Of a DNA stretch of 64,000 nt, positions 36,013 to 44,859 are shown in pieces. Position numbers and translations under genes: made by a program. Origin of the DNA: Paracoccus sp. MBLB3053. Lineage in GTDB: Bacteria > Pseudomonadota > Alphaproteobacteria > Rhodobacterales > Rhodobacteraceae. The notes beneath the pieces were generated by a model. The model did not search any database, was not told the origin of the DNA, and worked only from the letters and a program-made list of their open reading frames with translations. The stretch's first letter is position 1; the number at the start of each line of letters is the position of its first letter. The stretch covers positions 1,993,501-2,057,500 of the forward strand of contig NZ_JAVQLW010000001.1 of the NCBI RefSeq assembly GCF_031822435.1. Reading direction: 5' to 3'.

Positions 36013-38976
36013 ATGCTTAGTTCAGGATCGCGATGGCTTCGTTGGGAGCCGCATATTCATGCCCCTGGCACCGTGCTTAATGACCAGTTCAAGGGCGCCG
36101 ATTCCTGGGAGGAGTATCTCGAGAAGATAGAGGCTGCGACACCATGTATCCGAGCACTCGGTGTCACAGACTACTACCTCCTCGACACATACGAGAAAGT
36201 AAGTGCGGCGAAGGCCAACGATGGGCGCCTATCCAATGTCGACCTTATCTTTCCAAATATCGAGTTGCGGTTAGGCCTCGGCACCATCAAGGGCAATTGG
36301 GTGAATTGCCACCTTCTTGTCAGTCCTGAAGACCCCGACCACGTCGGCGCGGCGCAGCGGTTCCTGCAACAATTGACGTTCGATGCCTACGATGATCGTT
36401 TCACCTGCACCCCTGCTGACCTCACCCGCTTGGGCATGAATGTTGATGCGAGCTTGTCGGGCCGGGCTGCGCTTGCGCGCGGCGCGACACAGTTCAAGGT
36501 CAATTTCGAACAGCTGGTTGAAGTCTACCGGGCTGTCGGTTGGGCGAACGAAAACATTCTCATCGCAGTTGCCGGCAGCGAGCACGACGGGACGTCTGGT
36601 CTTCGGGGTGAGTCTGAAGGTGCGCTTCGCGCCGAAGTGGAAAAATTTGCCCATATCATCTTCGCCAGCAGCGCCAGCCAGCGTGACTTCTGGCTCGGTC
36701 GCAAGCCAAGCGCGACACCTTTCGATATCCGTAAGCGCTATGGTGCTCTGAAACCATGTCTTCACGGTAGCGATGCCCATGAGACACAGAGGATCGGCGC
36801 CCCAGATGGCGATCGCTACTCTTGGGTGAAGGGCGCGGCTCAGTTCGACACGTTGCGCCAGGCAGTAATTGATCCTGCGGGCCGCGCCTATGTCGGCCTG
36901 ATACCCCCGACGCGGGCAACGCCCTCACAGGTCATCGCCTCGATCGGAATTCAAAATGCGACATGGGCAGAGACGCCATTCCTATCACTTAACCCAGGCT
37001 TGGTCGCGATCATCGGCGCACGCGGATCTGGTAAGACGGCATTGGCGGATGCGATTGCTGCCGGTTGCGATGCTGCATCGGAAAATCTCAGCGCCGCCTC
37101 TTTTCTCGTTCGTGCCGGTGACCTCTTGGGCGGGGTCAGTGTCGAGCTAGGTTGGGGTTCTGGCGATCCCTCCCGCCGCGATATGCTTGACTATACCTAC
37201 GATCCCGAGCGGGATGGCCGCTTCCCGCGGGCTCGCTACCTGTCGCAAAAGTTCGTTGAAGAGCTCTGCTCGGCTGACCGTATCACCGACGCGTTGCTCT
37301 CCGAGATCGAGCGGGTTATTTTCGAAGCGCACCCCGACAAGGACGGCACCTTTAGTTTCGCCGAGCTTCTCGAGATGAGAGCCTCGCGGCATCGTCTTGC
37401 CCGCGAGCGTGAGGAGGAGGCGATAGAAACCCTATCAGATGAAATCGGTTCGGAGCGCGAAAAGCGGCTTCGCGTCCCAAGTCTGAAACAGCAGATCCTT
37501 CAAAAGGAACAGCTCGTGAAAGGCCTCGAGACCGATCGCGGCAAGCTGGTCGTCAAGGGGAGCGAGGAACGGGCAGCAAGGCTCACGGAGATCGTGAATG
37601 CCGCCGAGAAGGTCCGGTCATACCTTCGCTTCTTCGTCAATCAGGAGGCATCGGTTCTCGGCCTGCAAGATGAGGTGAAGGCTTTCCGTCAGAACACGGC
37701 ACCCGAGGCCCTACGCCAAACCAAGGCAAGCTATGTGGCCGCCCGCCTCGATGAAGGTGACTGGAATGCGTTCCTTCTCGAATACCATGGAAATGTCGAT
37801 GAAGCGCTGAGCGCGAAGTTAGAAAAGGCGCGCAAGGGGACGGCTGCATGGCGAGGGGTGGCACCGGAACCCTTGTTCGATCGAATGCAATCCTACCTCG
37901 ACGACGGAGCCGATCCTGAAAAGACGCCGTTGGCCATGCTCGAAGCTGAGGCGAAGCGGCTACAAGGTCTCATCAATGTTGATACCGAGACGGCCAGCAA
38001 ATTCACGGCTCTCGTAAGGCGGATAGCCGAGGAAAATGCACAGATTGAGTCGCTGCGGACATCGCTCACCGACTGCGAAGGTGCCGCGGAAAGGATGCGT
38101 AAACTCAGCGGTGATCGCCAGGACACTTACCTTCGCGTCTTCGAAGCGATCCTCGCCGAGGAGCAGGTTCTTCGAGATCTTTATCAACCGCTGGTGGATC
38201 GCTTGCACACCGCGGAAGGCACATTGCGGAAACTATCCTTTTCAGCGACACGCCGCGCCGATGTAGGAAGGTGGGCCGCAATGGGTGAGCAGCTGTTCGA
38301 TCTTCGCCAGGCGGGCGATTTCAAAGGCAAGGGATCGATTGCACAATGGGCCAACCGGCATATGCGTGCCGCTTGGGAGAGAGGTGACGTCTCGGCGATT
38401 GGTCAGGCGCTCAAGCTCTTCACGGAAGCTTGGCAGGATGAGTTGACCGCTGTCGCGAAGGTTCCGGCCAATGACGCTCCGGCATATCGTAGCTGGCTGA
38501 TGCGGTTTGCTAAATGGCTGTTCAGCACCGACCACATCCAGATCGAATATAGCATTGACTATGAAGGGACCGACATCAGCAAGCTGTCGCCCGGCACCCG
38601 CGGCATAGTTCTGCTTCTTCTTTACCTCGCGCTCGATGACACCGATCACCGCCCCCTAATTATCGACCAGCCCGAGGAGAACCTTGATCCGAAGTCGATT
38701 TTCGACGAACTGGTCAGCCTGTTCATATCCGCCAAGACGAAACGTCAGGTTATCATGGTTACGCACAACGCCAATCTGGTCATCAATACGGATGCTGATC
38801 AGATCATCGTTGCGACTGCCGGACATCATAGTCCCGGCGAATTGCCGCCGATCACGTATGTGACGGGCGGGCTCGAGGATTCAGAGATTCGCCGGCAGGT
38901 ATGTGACATTCTGGAAGGGGGCGAGGCGGCGTTCAAGGAGCGTGCGCGCCGCTTACGTGTGCGGCTACAACGTTGA
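36013..38976 (+). CDS. TrlF-family protein: PHP domain fused to an SMC/ABC-type ATPase
   Basis: The product is about 987 residues. The N-terminus has PHP phosphoesterase motifs: R-W-E-P-H-I-H-A-P-G (His13, His15) and L-H-G-S-D-A-H-E (about 252-259). An ABC/SMC ATPase head follows: Walker A I-G-A-R-G-S-G-K-T (about 335-343), a long coiled coil (about 450-760), and L-I-I-D-Q-P-E-E-N-L-D-P (about 882) with H-loop V-T-H-N-A-N-L-V. The pairing of a predicted nuclease or phosphatase with a coiled-coil ATPase is typical of defence proteins. The ATG at 36013 follows GGAGAGG; ATG 35995 lacks a ribosome site. No partner gene is adjacent apart from the fragment at 39286. Confidence 0.88.
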   Translation: MLSSGSRWLRWEPHIHAPGTVLNDQFKGADSWEEYLEKIEAATPCIRALGVTDYYLLDTYEKVSAAKANDGRLSNVDLIFPNIELRLGLGTIKGNWVNCHLLVSPEDPDHVGAAQRFLQQLTFDAYDDRFTCTPADLTRLGMNVDASLSGRAALARGATQFKVNFEQLVEVYRAVGWANENILIAVAGSEHDGTSGLRGESEGALRAEVEKFAHIIFASSASQRDFWLGRKPSATPFDIRKRYGALKPCLHGSDAHETQRIGAPDGDRYSWVKGAAQFDTLRQAVIDPAGRAYVGLIPPTRATPSQVIASIGIQNATWAETPFLSLNPGLVAIIGARGSGKTALADAIAAGCDAASENLSAASFLVRAGDLLGGVSVELGWGSGDPSRRDMLDYTYDPERDGRFPRARYLSQKFVEELCSADRITDALLSEIERVIFEAHPDKDGTFSFAELLEMRASRHRLAREREEEAIETLSDEIGSEREKRLRVPSLKQQILQKEQLVKGLETDRGKLVVKGSEERAARLTEIVNAAEKVRSYLRFFVNQEASVLGLQDEVKAFRQNTAPEALRQTKASYVAARLDEGDWNAFLLEYHGNVDEALSAKLEKARKGTAAWRGVAPEPLFDRMQSYLDDGADPEKTPLAMLEAEAKRLQGLINVDTETASKFTALVRRIAEENAQIESLRTSLTDCEGAAERMRKLSGDRQDTYLRVFEAILAEEQVLRDLYQPLVDRLHTAEGTLRKLSFSATRRADVGRWAAMGEQLFDLRQAGDFKGKGSIAQWANRHMRAAWERGDVSAIGQALKLFTEAWQDELTAVAKVPANDAPAYRSWLMRFAKWLFSTDHIQIEYSIDYEGTDISKLSPGTRGIVLLLLYLALDDTDHRPLIIDQPEENLDPKSIFDELVSLFISAKTKRQVIMVTHNANLVINTDADQIIVATAGHHSPGELPPITYVTGGLEDSEIRRQVCDILEGGEAAFKERARRLRVRLQR

Positions 38977-39285
38977 GTCGAGCAATGTCCACCCGTGTCT
39001 CCAGCAGTTAAACACAAGACACCTCCCTTCCAGGCAGCCCCCATTGTGCCGCCAATCGGCTTGTTTATTGAGGGGCCTGGGATTGAAGGCAGTAATGTCA
39101 GCAATTGATACGCTGCAGGATTGCTTCATGCACCAGCCTGAGACGGCCAAGCCAAAGTCTTCTACCCATCGCTTTTGCAAAAATAGCGACAGCCCTGTGA
39201 TCCATGTTGCCACTTTAGCCCACGCGCCCACACGCCAAGATTGGCATGTTCAGGATCCTTACTACTGCCTTTGATGGCCTTTTTT
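38977..39285. other. Intergenic region after the TrlF-type gene
   Basis: About 310 bp with no supported gene. It contains no clear terminator. Composition is mixed and lower in GC than the gene before it. Confidence 0.4.
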
Positions 39286-39507
39286 ATGAAGTGTGTTTCG
39301 ATGACCGAGCCTATCAAAGCAACTCCGATCCCAGCAGACGCAACCGGTGCTACTGCCGCGCTGGCTGGTTATGATTATCAGCTCGACGTCTCCATCCTAG
39401 TGGCCTTGCGGATACTTTTTGTCACTAAGTCGGCGTCACGCATCACGCTTGAACCGGCGAATGCCGACGATATCGAGGTCGAGCTTGAGGAAGACGATCC
39501 TACCCAC
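39286..39507 (+). pseudogene. Truncated N-terminus resembling a Cap4/DUF4297-type nuclease
   Basis: From Met codons at 39286 and 39301 the frame encodes about 70 residues, including G-A-T-A-A-L-A-G-Y-D-Y-Q-L-D-V-S and I-T-L-E-P-A-N-A-D-D-I-E-V-E-L. A G-Y-x-Y-Q start followed by a D-D-I-E-V-E strand matches the beginning of DUF4297/Cap4-like PD-(D/E)xK nucleases of anti-phage systems. That assignment is by pattern only. Near 39505 the sequence switches to DNA antisense to an integrase relic, although the frame stays open to 39849. The rest of the gene has been lost, and the long open frame is a chimera. Confidence 0.5.
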
Positions 39508-39912
39508 GCTGTTCTGCCACTGCTGCCGATGCTTGGCATTCTGCCAGCTAGGCGCGTTGGCCTCGTAATACGAATCGAAGACCTGCCCGAATGTGATGCC
39601 CCGACCAGCGCCGTGCTTGTCGGGGGCAGGGGGCTTGCCCAAGGGGTCGATGCCCTGCGCGACCTGTTCGCGCAGTTTTGCTGCCTTACGGCGGGCTGCG
39701 GCCAGTGGCAGTGTATCCGCGCTGCCAAGTCCCATCTCGCGCCTGCGGCCCGTGCCCGGTTCGGAATACCGGAAGGCCCAGCTTTTCGACCCCGGCTTGA
39801 CGCTCAGGTAAAGCCCGCCCCCATCGGCGTGGAATCCAGGCCCCGATGATTTTACGGCACCGCTGCCCAACTTGTGAATCGCACCCCTTGGCAAAACTGT
39901 CCTCCGAACCAA
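39505..39912 (-). pseudogene. Truncated tyrosine integrase (N-terminal part)
   Basis: From ATG 39912 the minus strand encodes about 136 residues of a P4/CP4-type integrase N-terminus. It has the arm-binding DUF4102 region (G-P-G-F-H-A-D-G-G-G-L-Y-L-S-V-K) and the beginning of the core-binding domain (S-W-Q-N-A-K-H-R-Q-Q-W-Q-N-S). Homology stops at about 39507, and the catalytic domain is absent. The start lies 116 bp left of the attL repeat and reads away from it. That is how an island integrase sits next to its tRNA target, so it is probably the relic of an older island at the same tRNA-Ser site. Confidence 0.85.
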
Positions 39913-39965
39913 CGCGCAGTCCCACGCAACTAACGCGACTGCCTCGGACTAATCCAGACAGGTTC

Positions 39966-40015
39966 GACAGTCGTAGTACAGTTTTTGCTGGGTTTTCGTG
40001 ACAGTCTGGACAGTC
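39966..40015. repeat. Three GACAGTC repeats beside attL
   Basis: GACAGTC occurs at 39966-39972, 40000-40006 and 40009-40015, just left of the attachment repeat and upstream of the integrase relic. Short direct repeats in this place often serve as arm-type binding sites for integrase. Here they would belong to the older, broken element. Confidence 0.4.
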
Positions 40016-40027
40016 TCGACCGTTAGG

Positions 40028-40041
40028 TGGCGGAGGAGGTG
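40028..40041. repeat. attL (14-bp copy of the tRNA-Ser 3' end)
   Basis: TGGCGGAGGAGGTG is identical to 58933-58946. On the minus strand it is the last 14 nt of tRNA-Ser including CCA. Its place just before the integrase gene marks the left end of the element. Confidence 0.88.
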
Positions 40042-40136
40042 TCCACATATGCACCTTCTCACGCCTTCCCAAGTGGTCCTAAGTATCTTGAACTGAAACA
40101 AAAAATTTCCAAACTTGCGTCTTGAATGTTCCCGCT

Positions 40137-41405
40137 ATGTCCCATACCTTCACAATCACGCTGGGGGAACACTTGGGGGATCGATTGCAGGAAACCACAA
40201 CCCGCAGGACCGGCAATAGGCTCACTGCCGCGCTTGTCCGCAGCCCGCTTGAGCCGGGCAAGTATCACGACAGTGGCGGCATGGGGCTTTACCTCATGGT
40301 CAAGCCGAACGGTTCGCGCTTCTGGGTGCAGCGGATCATGATCCACGGCAAGCGGCGCGAGCTTGGTCTCGGTAGCCCTCCGGTCGTGACATTGGCGAAG
40401 GCTCGAGAGATCGCGCTTGAGAACAAGCGGTCTGTGCGCGACGGGGTGGACCCGCTCAAGGCGCGCATGGAGGCCGAGGCGATCCCGACATTCGCCGAAG
40501 CCGCGCACACGGTCCACAAGCTTCACCTGCCGACATGGCGCAATGAGAAGCATGGCCAGCAGTTCATCTCGACGCTGGAGACCTACGCCTTCCCGCGCAT
40601 CGGCAAGATGAAGGTCGGCGACGTGAGCACGGCTGACGTGCTGGCTGTCCTTGCCCCGATCTGGAACGAGAAGCGCGAGACGGCGCGGCGCACCAAGCAG
40701 CGCATCGGCATGGTGATGAAGTGGGCCGTCGCGAAGGGCTGGCGGCAAGACGACCCGTCGATGGCAATCACGCAGGCGCTGCCGAAGGATAAGCAAGAGA
40801 AGGTGCACCGCAAGGCGCTGCCGTATGGCGAAGTGGCGACCTGCATGAAGGTGGTCGAAAGCAGCGGGGCAGGGGTCTCGACAAAGCTGGCTTTCCGCCT
40901 GCTGGTGCTGACGGCTAGCCGATCGAATGAAGTCAGGCTAGCGCGATGGGGGCAGGTGAACTGGAACGCCGAGGGTGGCCCTGTCTGGACCCGGCCGGCT
41001 GACGTGATGAAGGCCAAGAAGCCGCACAGCATCCCTCTGTCGAAGGCCGGCGCCGAGGTGTTGAAGCTCGCCAAGGAGATCTCGAACAGCGACGATCCCG
41101 ACGCGCTGATCTTCCCTGGAACCGTGAAGGGCAAGCCGCTCTCCGACGCCACGCTGCTCAAGCTGGTGCGCGAGAATGGTTATGACATCGACATTCACGG
41201 CTTCCGCACCTCCTTCCGAACGTGGACGCAGGAGAAGACCACCTTCCCCCGCGAGGTGGCCGAAGCGGCGCTGGCGCACACGATCAAGGACAAGGCCGAG
41301 GCGGCTTATGCCCGCTCGGAACTGATGGATAAGCGCCGCGCCTTGGGCGAGGCATGGGCAATGTATCTGGCGCAGGAGAGCGCCAAAGTCGTGAGGATTG
41401 GGTGA
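40137..41405 (+). CDS. int: Tyrosine-type site-specific integrase
   Basis: The 422-residue integrase has an N-terminal DUF4102 arm-binding domain (D-S-G-G-M-G-L-Y-L-M-V-K), a core-binding domain (W-R-N-E-K-H-G-Q-Q-F) and the catalytic domain. All catalytic residues are visible: Arg in L-T-A-S-R-S-N-E-V-R (about 262), H-G-F-R (about 353), His in L-A-H-T-I (about 380) and Tyr in A-A-Y-A-R (about 391). It lies 96 bp inside attL and should catalyse integration at tRNA-Ser. TTG at 40122 could add five residues. Its N-terminal half is related to the relic at 39505-39912, but the two are distinct genes. Confidence 0.94.
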   Translation: MSHTFTITLGEHLGDRLQETTTRRTGNRLTAALVRSPLEPGKYHDSGGMGLYLMVKPNGSRFWVQRIMIHGKRRELGLGSPPVVTLAKAREIALENKRSVRDGVDPLKARMEAEAIPTFAEAAHTVHKLHLPTWRNEKHGQQFISTLETYAFPRIGKMKVGDVSTADVLAVLAPIWNEKRETARRTKQRIGMVMKWAVAKGWRQDDPSMAITQALPKDKQEKVHRKALPYGEVATCMKVVESSGAGVSTKLAFRLLVLTASRSNEVRLARWGQVNWNAEGGPVWTRPADVMKAKKPHSIPLSKAGAEVLKLAKEISNSDDPDALIFPGTVKGKPLSDATLLKLVRENGYDIDIHGFRTSFRTWTQEKTTFPREVAEAALAHTIKDKAEAAYARSELMDKRRALGEAWAMYLAQESAKVVRIG

Positions 41406-42145
41406 TGTGGTGCCCTGACGGTTTTATTAGCTTGGCTGAAATTTATGAGAAATTTGCCGAAATCTCTAGCCAGTGGCGGTTGGCGACGCCAAATCAATAC
41501 GACGTCCAGCAGGAAGAAAAGAGATCTTGGCTAGATTTTAACGTAGATCTCGGCTGGGATCGAGAATTGGCCTATAAGGTTTGGCTCATGAACTGCTTTC
41601 TAAACGCGGAGGAGGGAAACTTATATGCCGCTCACCCTAACGGGAATTCTGTAAAGCTATCAACCATCGTGGTTCGGCGTGGTAAAGTTTACGATGGAGA
41701 TTTCCAGGATGATCCGCAAGGCTGGAGAAGCATAATTGATCACCTGAAAGATCCGTTCATGTTCGTGGAGGATTTATTTTACACAATCGATTTGCGGGAC
41801 GTCACTGACTCACCTGATATGGATGAATGGGCAGCGGCATACCATATATTGAAGCCGCTGGACCGGTGTCCTGTGTGTTGGAAAATGCCGACCGGCAGCG
41901 AGCCCGACTGGAAGAAAGTGTGCGGAATAGGTGACGGTGAGGAAGGTCGTCGGCCGGGCAGGCCGTCGAAAGTCGGAAAGTTCGCAGCGGCTTATAAGGC
42001 AGAGTTCCCCAATGGTAGCGAAGGTAAAAACCGCAAAGCCGTCCTCGCGCACCTTCAGCGAGTGACTGGAATCAGCGGCTCACTTGACACGCTCGACAGG
42101 GCTATGGCCATGGCGAACGATGCGCAAAAGTCTACCGCAAAATAG
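41405..42145 (+). CDS. Uncharacterised protein coupled to the integrase
   Basis: The 246-residue product begins at the ATG that overlaps the integrase stop (TGATG). Base composition is lower in GC than the integrase. No domain is recognised in the first two thirds, which are acidic and aromatic-rich. The last ~75 residues, from G-R-R-P-G-R-P-S-K-V-G, are basic and then helical and may bind DNA. A role in regulation, or as cargo carried next to the integrase, is possible. Confidence 0.7.
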   Translation: MWCPDGFISLAEIYEKFAEISSQWRLATPNQYDVQQEEKRSWLDFNVDLGWDRELAYKVWLMNCFLNAEEGNLYAAHPNGNSVKLSTIVVRRGKVYDGDFQDDPQGWRSIIDHLKDPFMFVEDLFYTIDLRDVTDSPDMDEWAAAYHILKPLDRCPVCWKMPTGSEPDWKKVCGIGDGEEGRRPGRPSKVGKFAAAYKAEFPNGSEGKNRKAVLAHLQRVTGISGSLDTLDRAMAMANDAQKSTAK

Positions 42146-42210
42146 CCGCAAAAATCGAATGCTGAAATGCGTATTTTGCTAATATTCCCAACCTGAAGGC
42201 TTTCCACAAA

Positions 42211-42246
42211 TCATTCCTGCACTGACCCAAAACAGCGCAGGAATGA
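42211..42246. promoter_or_regulatory. Palindrome covering the ribosome site of the element's alpA
   Basis: TCATTCCTGC (42211-42220) and GCAGGAATGA (42237-42246) form a perfect 10-bp inverted repeat ending 4 bp before the alpA start at 42251. The right arm contains the only Shine-Dalgarno-like bases (CAGGAA). The structure could be an operator or an RNA hairpin that masks the ribosome site. Confidence 0.55.
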
Positions 42247-42250
42247 CCAT

Positions 42251-42433
42251 ATGTCACGTCGCTATATCCGCCGTACCGAAGTCGAGGCCCTGACCGGCCT
42301 TAGCCGCTCGACAATTTATCGAATGATGGATGCGGGCGATTTCCCGAAGCCCGTCAAGCTCACCCGCAAAGCCGTTGGCTGGCCTGAAGATCAGGTTGCC
42401 GAATGGCTGGCCTCGCGCCCTGTCGCAGCGTGA
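42251..42433 (+). CDS. alpA: AlpA-family regulator
   Basis: The 60-residue protein is a standard AlpA: R-Y-I-R-R-T-E-V-E-A-L-T-G-L-S-R-S-T-I-Y, then D-F-P-K-P-V-K-L and V-G-W-P-E-D-Q-V-A-E-W-L. AlpA proteins are the switch proteins of many P4-like and PICI-like satellites, where they turn on excision and replication genes. Here it stands at the head of the replication genes and behind a strong palindrome. Confidence 0.93.
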   Translation: MSRRYIRRTEVEALTGLSRSTIYRMMDAGDFPKPVKLTRKAVGWPEDQVAEWLASRPVAA

Positions 42434-42440
42434 GGTGAAA

Positions 42441-42878
42441 ATGAGGTTCAATCGGGCAGAGCGACGAGCAAATAAATCACGGGCAAAAGAACTGGCCGGC
42501 AAGTTCGCAACAAAATCTTACGATTACGATACGTCCGGCATTCTGATCAGAGTGGAGAACCCCAAGGCAATAGCCGTGCTGCGCCGTGCTTTCACCCATC
42601 TATTGGAGAGAGGCGGCGACCCTTATGCCATGCAGATCACCCGCGCCGAGGCTGCCGCCTTTCCCAGACCTAGCGCCCCAGAAGGGGTGCAGCACTCCTT
42701 AGCAGTTGGCATCGACGTGACCTCGAGGGCGACGTATTCGTTAGCCTGGGCATACACTGACGTAGACGGATCTTCCACCGACGCCACCTTGCTGGCCGAG
42801 GCCAAGGCACTCGACAATCTGGCGGAAAGCATGCGCGTTGCCGGATTCCCCGTCCCCAAGACCACGGGGCGCGCATGA
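42441..42878 (+). CDS. Uncharacterised early-region protein
   Basis: The 145-residue product starts at an ATG preceded by GAGGTGAAA. The N-terminus is strongly basic (R-F-N-R-A-E-R-R-A-N-K-S-R-A-K), which suggests nucleic-acid binding. The rest has no known domain. It overlaps the next gene by ATGA and follows alpA by 7 bp, so it belongs to the same early operon. Confidence 0.75.
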   Translation: MRFNRAERRANKSRAKELAGKFATKSYDYDTSGILIRVENPKAIAVLRRAFTHLLERGGDPYAMQITRAEAAAFPRPSAPEGVQHSLAVGIDVTSRATYSLAWAYTDVDGSSTDATLLAEAKALDNLAESMRVAGFPVPKTTGRA

Positions 42879-43321
42879 ACCGCATCAAGGCTCTCCCGGT
42901 AGGTCAGGACAGTGCCCCACTTCTTGTCGGCTGGGATTCGAAGACAAGCCGAGACCCTGATCAGATCGCCCAAAAGAAAGCGCAGGTCGCGCTAGCTGGC
43001 GCAACCGAGGTCGAAATCGAAAGCTTTTGGGACTGGGCAGAGATCAACGCAGATCGCCAGGCCAAGGCAAGCAAAGTTATCGAATCGGTGATGGATTGCG
43101 AGCCAGAGGACCGCGTGTTGTTCCTCGAAACGATTCTCGACCAGATCCGTCCTGGCTGGCCCAAATCCTTCAACATCGACGTGATGGAAGAGGCGGGCTG
43201 GTGGGCCGACACCGCCACGACGCCCGAGCGCAAGGCTTACATGCTGGCGTGCTATCGCCGCCTATCCCGCGCTGACCGGGCCGCGTTCCTGACCTACATC
43301 ACCGGGGGGGATGCGGCATGA
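42875..43321 (+). CDS. Uncharacterised early-region protein
   Basis: The 148-residue product has no recognised domain. It is mainly helical and acidic, with two tryptophan-rich spots (E-S-F-W-D-W-A-E and E-E-A-G-W-W-A-D). ATGA overlaps at both ends couple it to the preceding gene and to the RepA-type ATPase, suggesting a helper of replication. Confidence 0.75.
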   Translation: MNRIKALPVGQDSAPLLVGWDSKTSRDPDQIAQKKAQVALAGATEVEIESFWDWAEINADRQAKASKVIESVMDCEPEDRVLFLETILDQIRPGWPKSFNIDVMEEAGWWADTATTPERKAYMLACYRRLSRADRAAFLTYITGGDAA

Positions 43322-44595
43322 AGGTGATGCAGCGAAATGACTTTTCGGAGATGGCCGACCTGGACCGCAAGCACATGCAGGCGGCTGGGCCGCGCTCCTA
43401 CGCGAATCTGACCGGTCGGGCGCTCGACCTGTCGGGAGCAATCCGCCCGCTGCACAAGATCAAGCCGGTTCTCAAGTCCCGGTATCTGGTCAAAGGCTGG
43501 CTCGACCGTGGCGCGTCCAGTGTCATTTATGGCGAGAGCAATGTCGGCAAGACATTCTTTGCACTCGATCTGGCTTTGCACGTTGCCGCGGGCGAGGATT
43601 GGCACGGCAACCGCGTCCCGACCGGCGAGAAGTGGGCCGGGCCGGTGATCTATGTCGCGTGCGAAGGTGGCAGCGGCATCAATAACCGCATCGAGGCGAT
43701 GCGCCGCGACAAGCCCAAACTGATGGAGCGAATTGAGGACAACAGCGACTTTGCCTTGCTGCCCGCGCCGCTTGACCTCTGCACATCCGAGGACGCCAGC
43801 TATCTGATTGATGCGATCCGCGAGGTTGTCGACCAGATGCCAAGCCTGATCGTGGTCGACACCTTGGCCCGCACCATGGGCGCAGGCGACGAAAACACCG
43901 CCCAGGACATGGGCATGTTCATCAAGAGCATTGACCTGCTGCGCGAGGCGACCGGGGCGCATGTGATGGTGATCCACCACAGCGGCAAGGACGCCAGCAA
44001 GGGCGCGCGAGGATCTGGGAGTCTTCGGGCCGCAGTCGATACGGAGATCGAGCTGACCCGCACCGACGACGTGGTGACGGCTGAGGCACGCAAGCAACGT
44101 GACATGCCCTGCGACGGCGTGTTCGCCTATCGGCTCAAGGGTGTGTTCCTCGGGCACGACGAGGACGGCGACAAGGTGACTTCTGCCGTGGTGGAGGCGA
44201 CCGAAGCACCGGCCAAGCGCGTCAGGCTCAACGGCTCCGACAAGATCGCCTTGCAGGCGCTTTCCGATGCGATCGCGCAGCATGGCAAGGTGATGCACAG
44301 CGACATGTTCCCTGCCAACCGGCAAGTGGTGTCTGTCGAGAATTGGCGGGAGATGTGCGACCGGCATTCGCTGTCGGCTGGTGACAGTCCTAGCGCAGCA
44401 CGCACAGCCTTTGGGCGCGTAAGAACACGCCTTCAGGATAGAGAGCAGATCCGGATTGTTGACAACTATGTCTGGCGCGTTTTGGCCGAGGATAAGGCGT
44501 CACAACCGTCACAGCGCGTCACAAGTGACCAGTGTGACGCCGGTCAAGCTACCGTCACAACCGTCACACCCCCCTATAAAGGGTGTGACGTGTGA
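43318..44595 (+). CDS. RepA-type AAA ATPase/helicase (AAA_25)
   Basis: The 425-residue protein contains a RecA-fold ATPase with Walker A G-E-S-N-V-G-K-T (72-79), Walker B L-I-V-V-D-T-L-A-R-T (about 178-187) and V-M-V-I-H-H-S-G-K (about 219-227). It resembles RepA/DnaB-like helicases that start replication of phages, satellites and plasmids. The C-terminal ~110 residues could form a winged-helix domain (S-D-K-I-A-L-Q-A-L-S-D-A-I). No primase domain is evident in the gene or its neighbours. Confidence 0.85.
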   Translation: MKVMQRNDFSEMADLDRKHMQAAGPRSYANLTGRALDLSGAIRPLHKIKPVLKSRYLVKGWLDRGASSVIYGESNVGKTFFALDLALHVAAGEDWHGNRVPTGEKWAGPVIYVACEGGSGINNRIEAMRRDKPKLMERIEDNSDFALLPAPLDLCTSEDASYLIDAIREVVDQMPSLIVVDTLARTMGAGDENTAQDMGMFIKSIDLLREATGAHVMVIHHSGKDASKGARGSGSLRAAVDTEIELTRTDDVVTAEARKQRDMPCDGVFAYRLKGVFLGHDEDGDKVTSAVVEATEAPAKRVRLNGSDKIALQALSDAIAQHGKVMHSDMFPANRQVVSVENWREMCDRHSLSAGDSPSAARTAFGRVRTRLQDREQIRIVDNYVWRVLAEDKASQPSQRVTSDQCDAGQATVTTVTPPYKGCDV

Positions 44596-44700
44596 CGCAG
44601 ACCCAAACCAGAACAAGACTGCGCAACGGTGCCTTCCAGATCTCGAAGAATTCGACCTCGAGGCATGGGCCTGTTCAACGCCAACGCAACGAGGGCCGAC

Positions 44701-44859
44701 ATGGCTGATCCCATTAATTTCACCATCCAAAAGCTGAACGTCATCGACGGCCCGCCTAGCGAGCGGGGCACGCGTCTCTTGGCCACGTTCAATCTCGGCT
44801 TCCCCGGCGTCATCGTCCATGGCTGTGTCCTGGTCGAGCGAACAGGCGGATCGAGATGA
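44701..44859 (+). CDS. Small phage-type protein
   Basis: The 52-residue product starts behind GAGGG and reads M-A-D-P-I-N-F-T-I-Q-K-L-N-V-I-D, then L-A-T-F-N-L-G-F-P-G-V-I-V-H-G-C. It looks like a small beta-rich phage protein. Function is unknown. It overlaps the next frame by 41 bp. Confidence 0.5.
   Translation: MADPINFTIQKLNVIDGPPSERGTRLLATFNLGFPGVIVHGCVLVERTGGSR

Noticed and set aside
39241..39849. A 202-residue protein on the plus strand
   Set aside because: The first third resembles a nuclease N-terminus. The rest is exactly antisense to an integrase N-terminus, so the open frame is a junction artefact.
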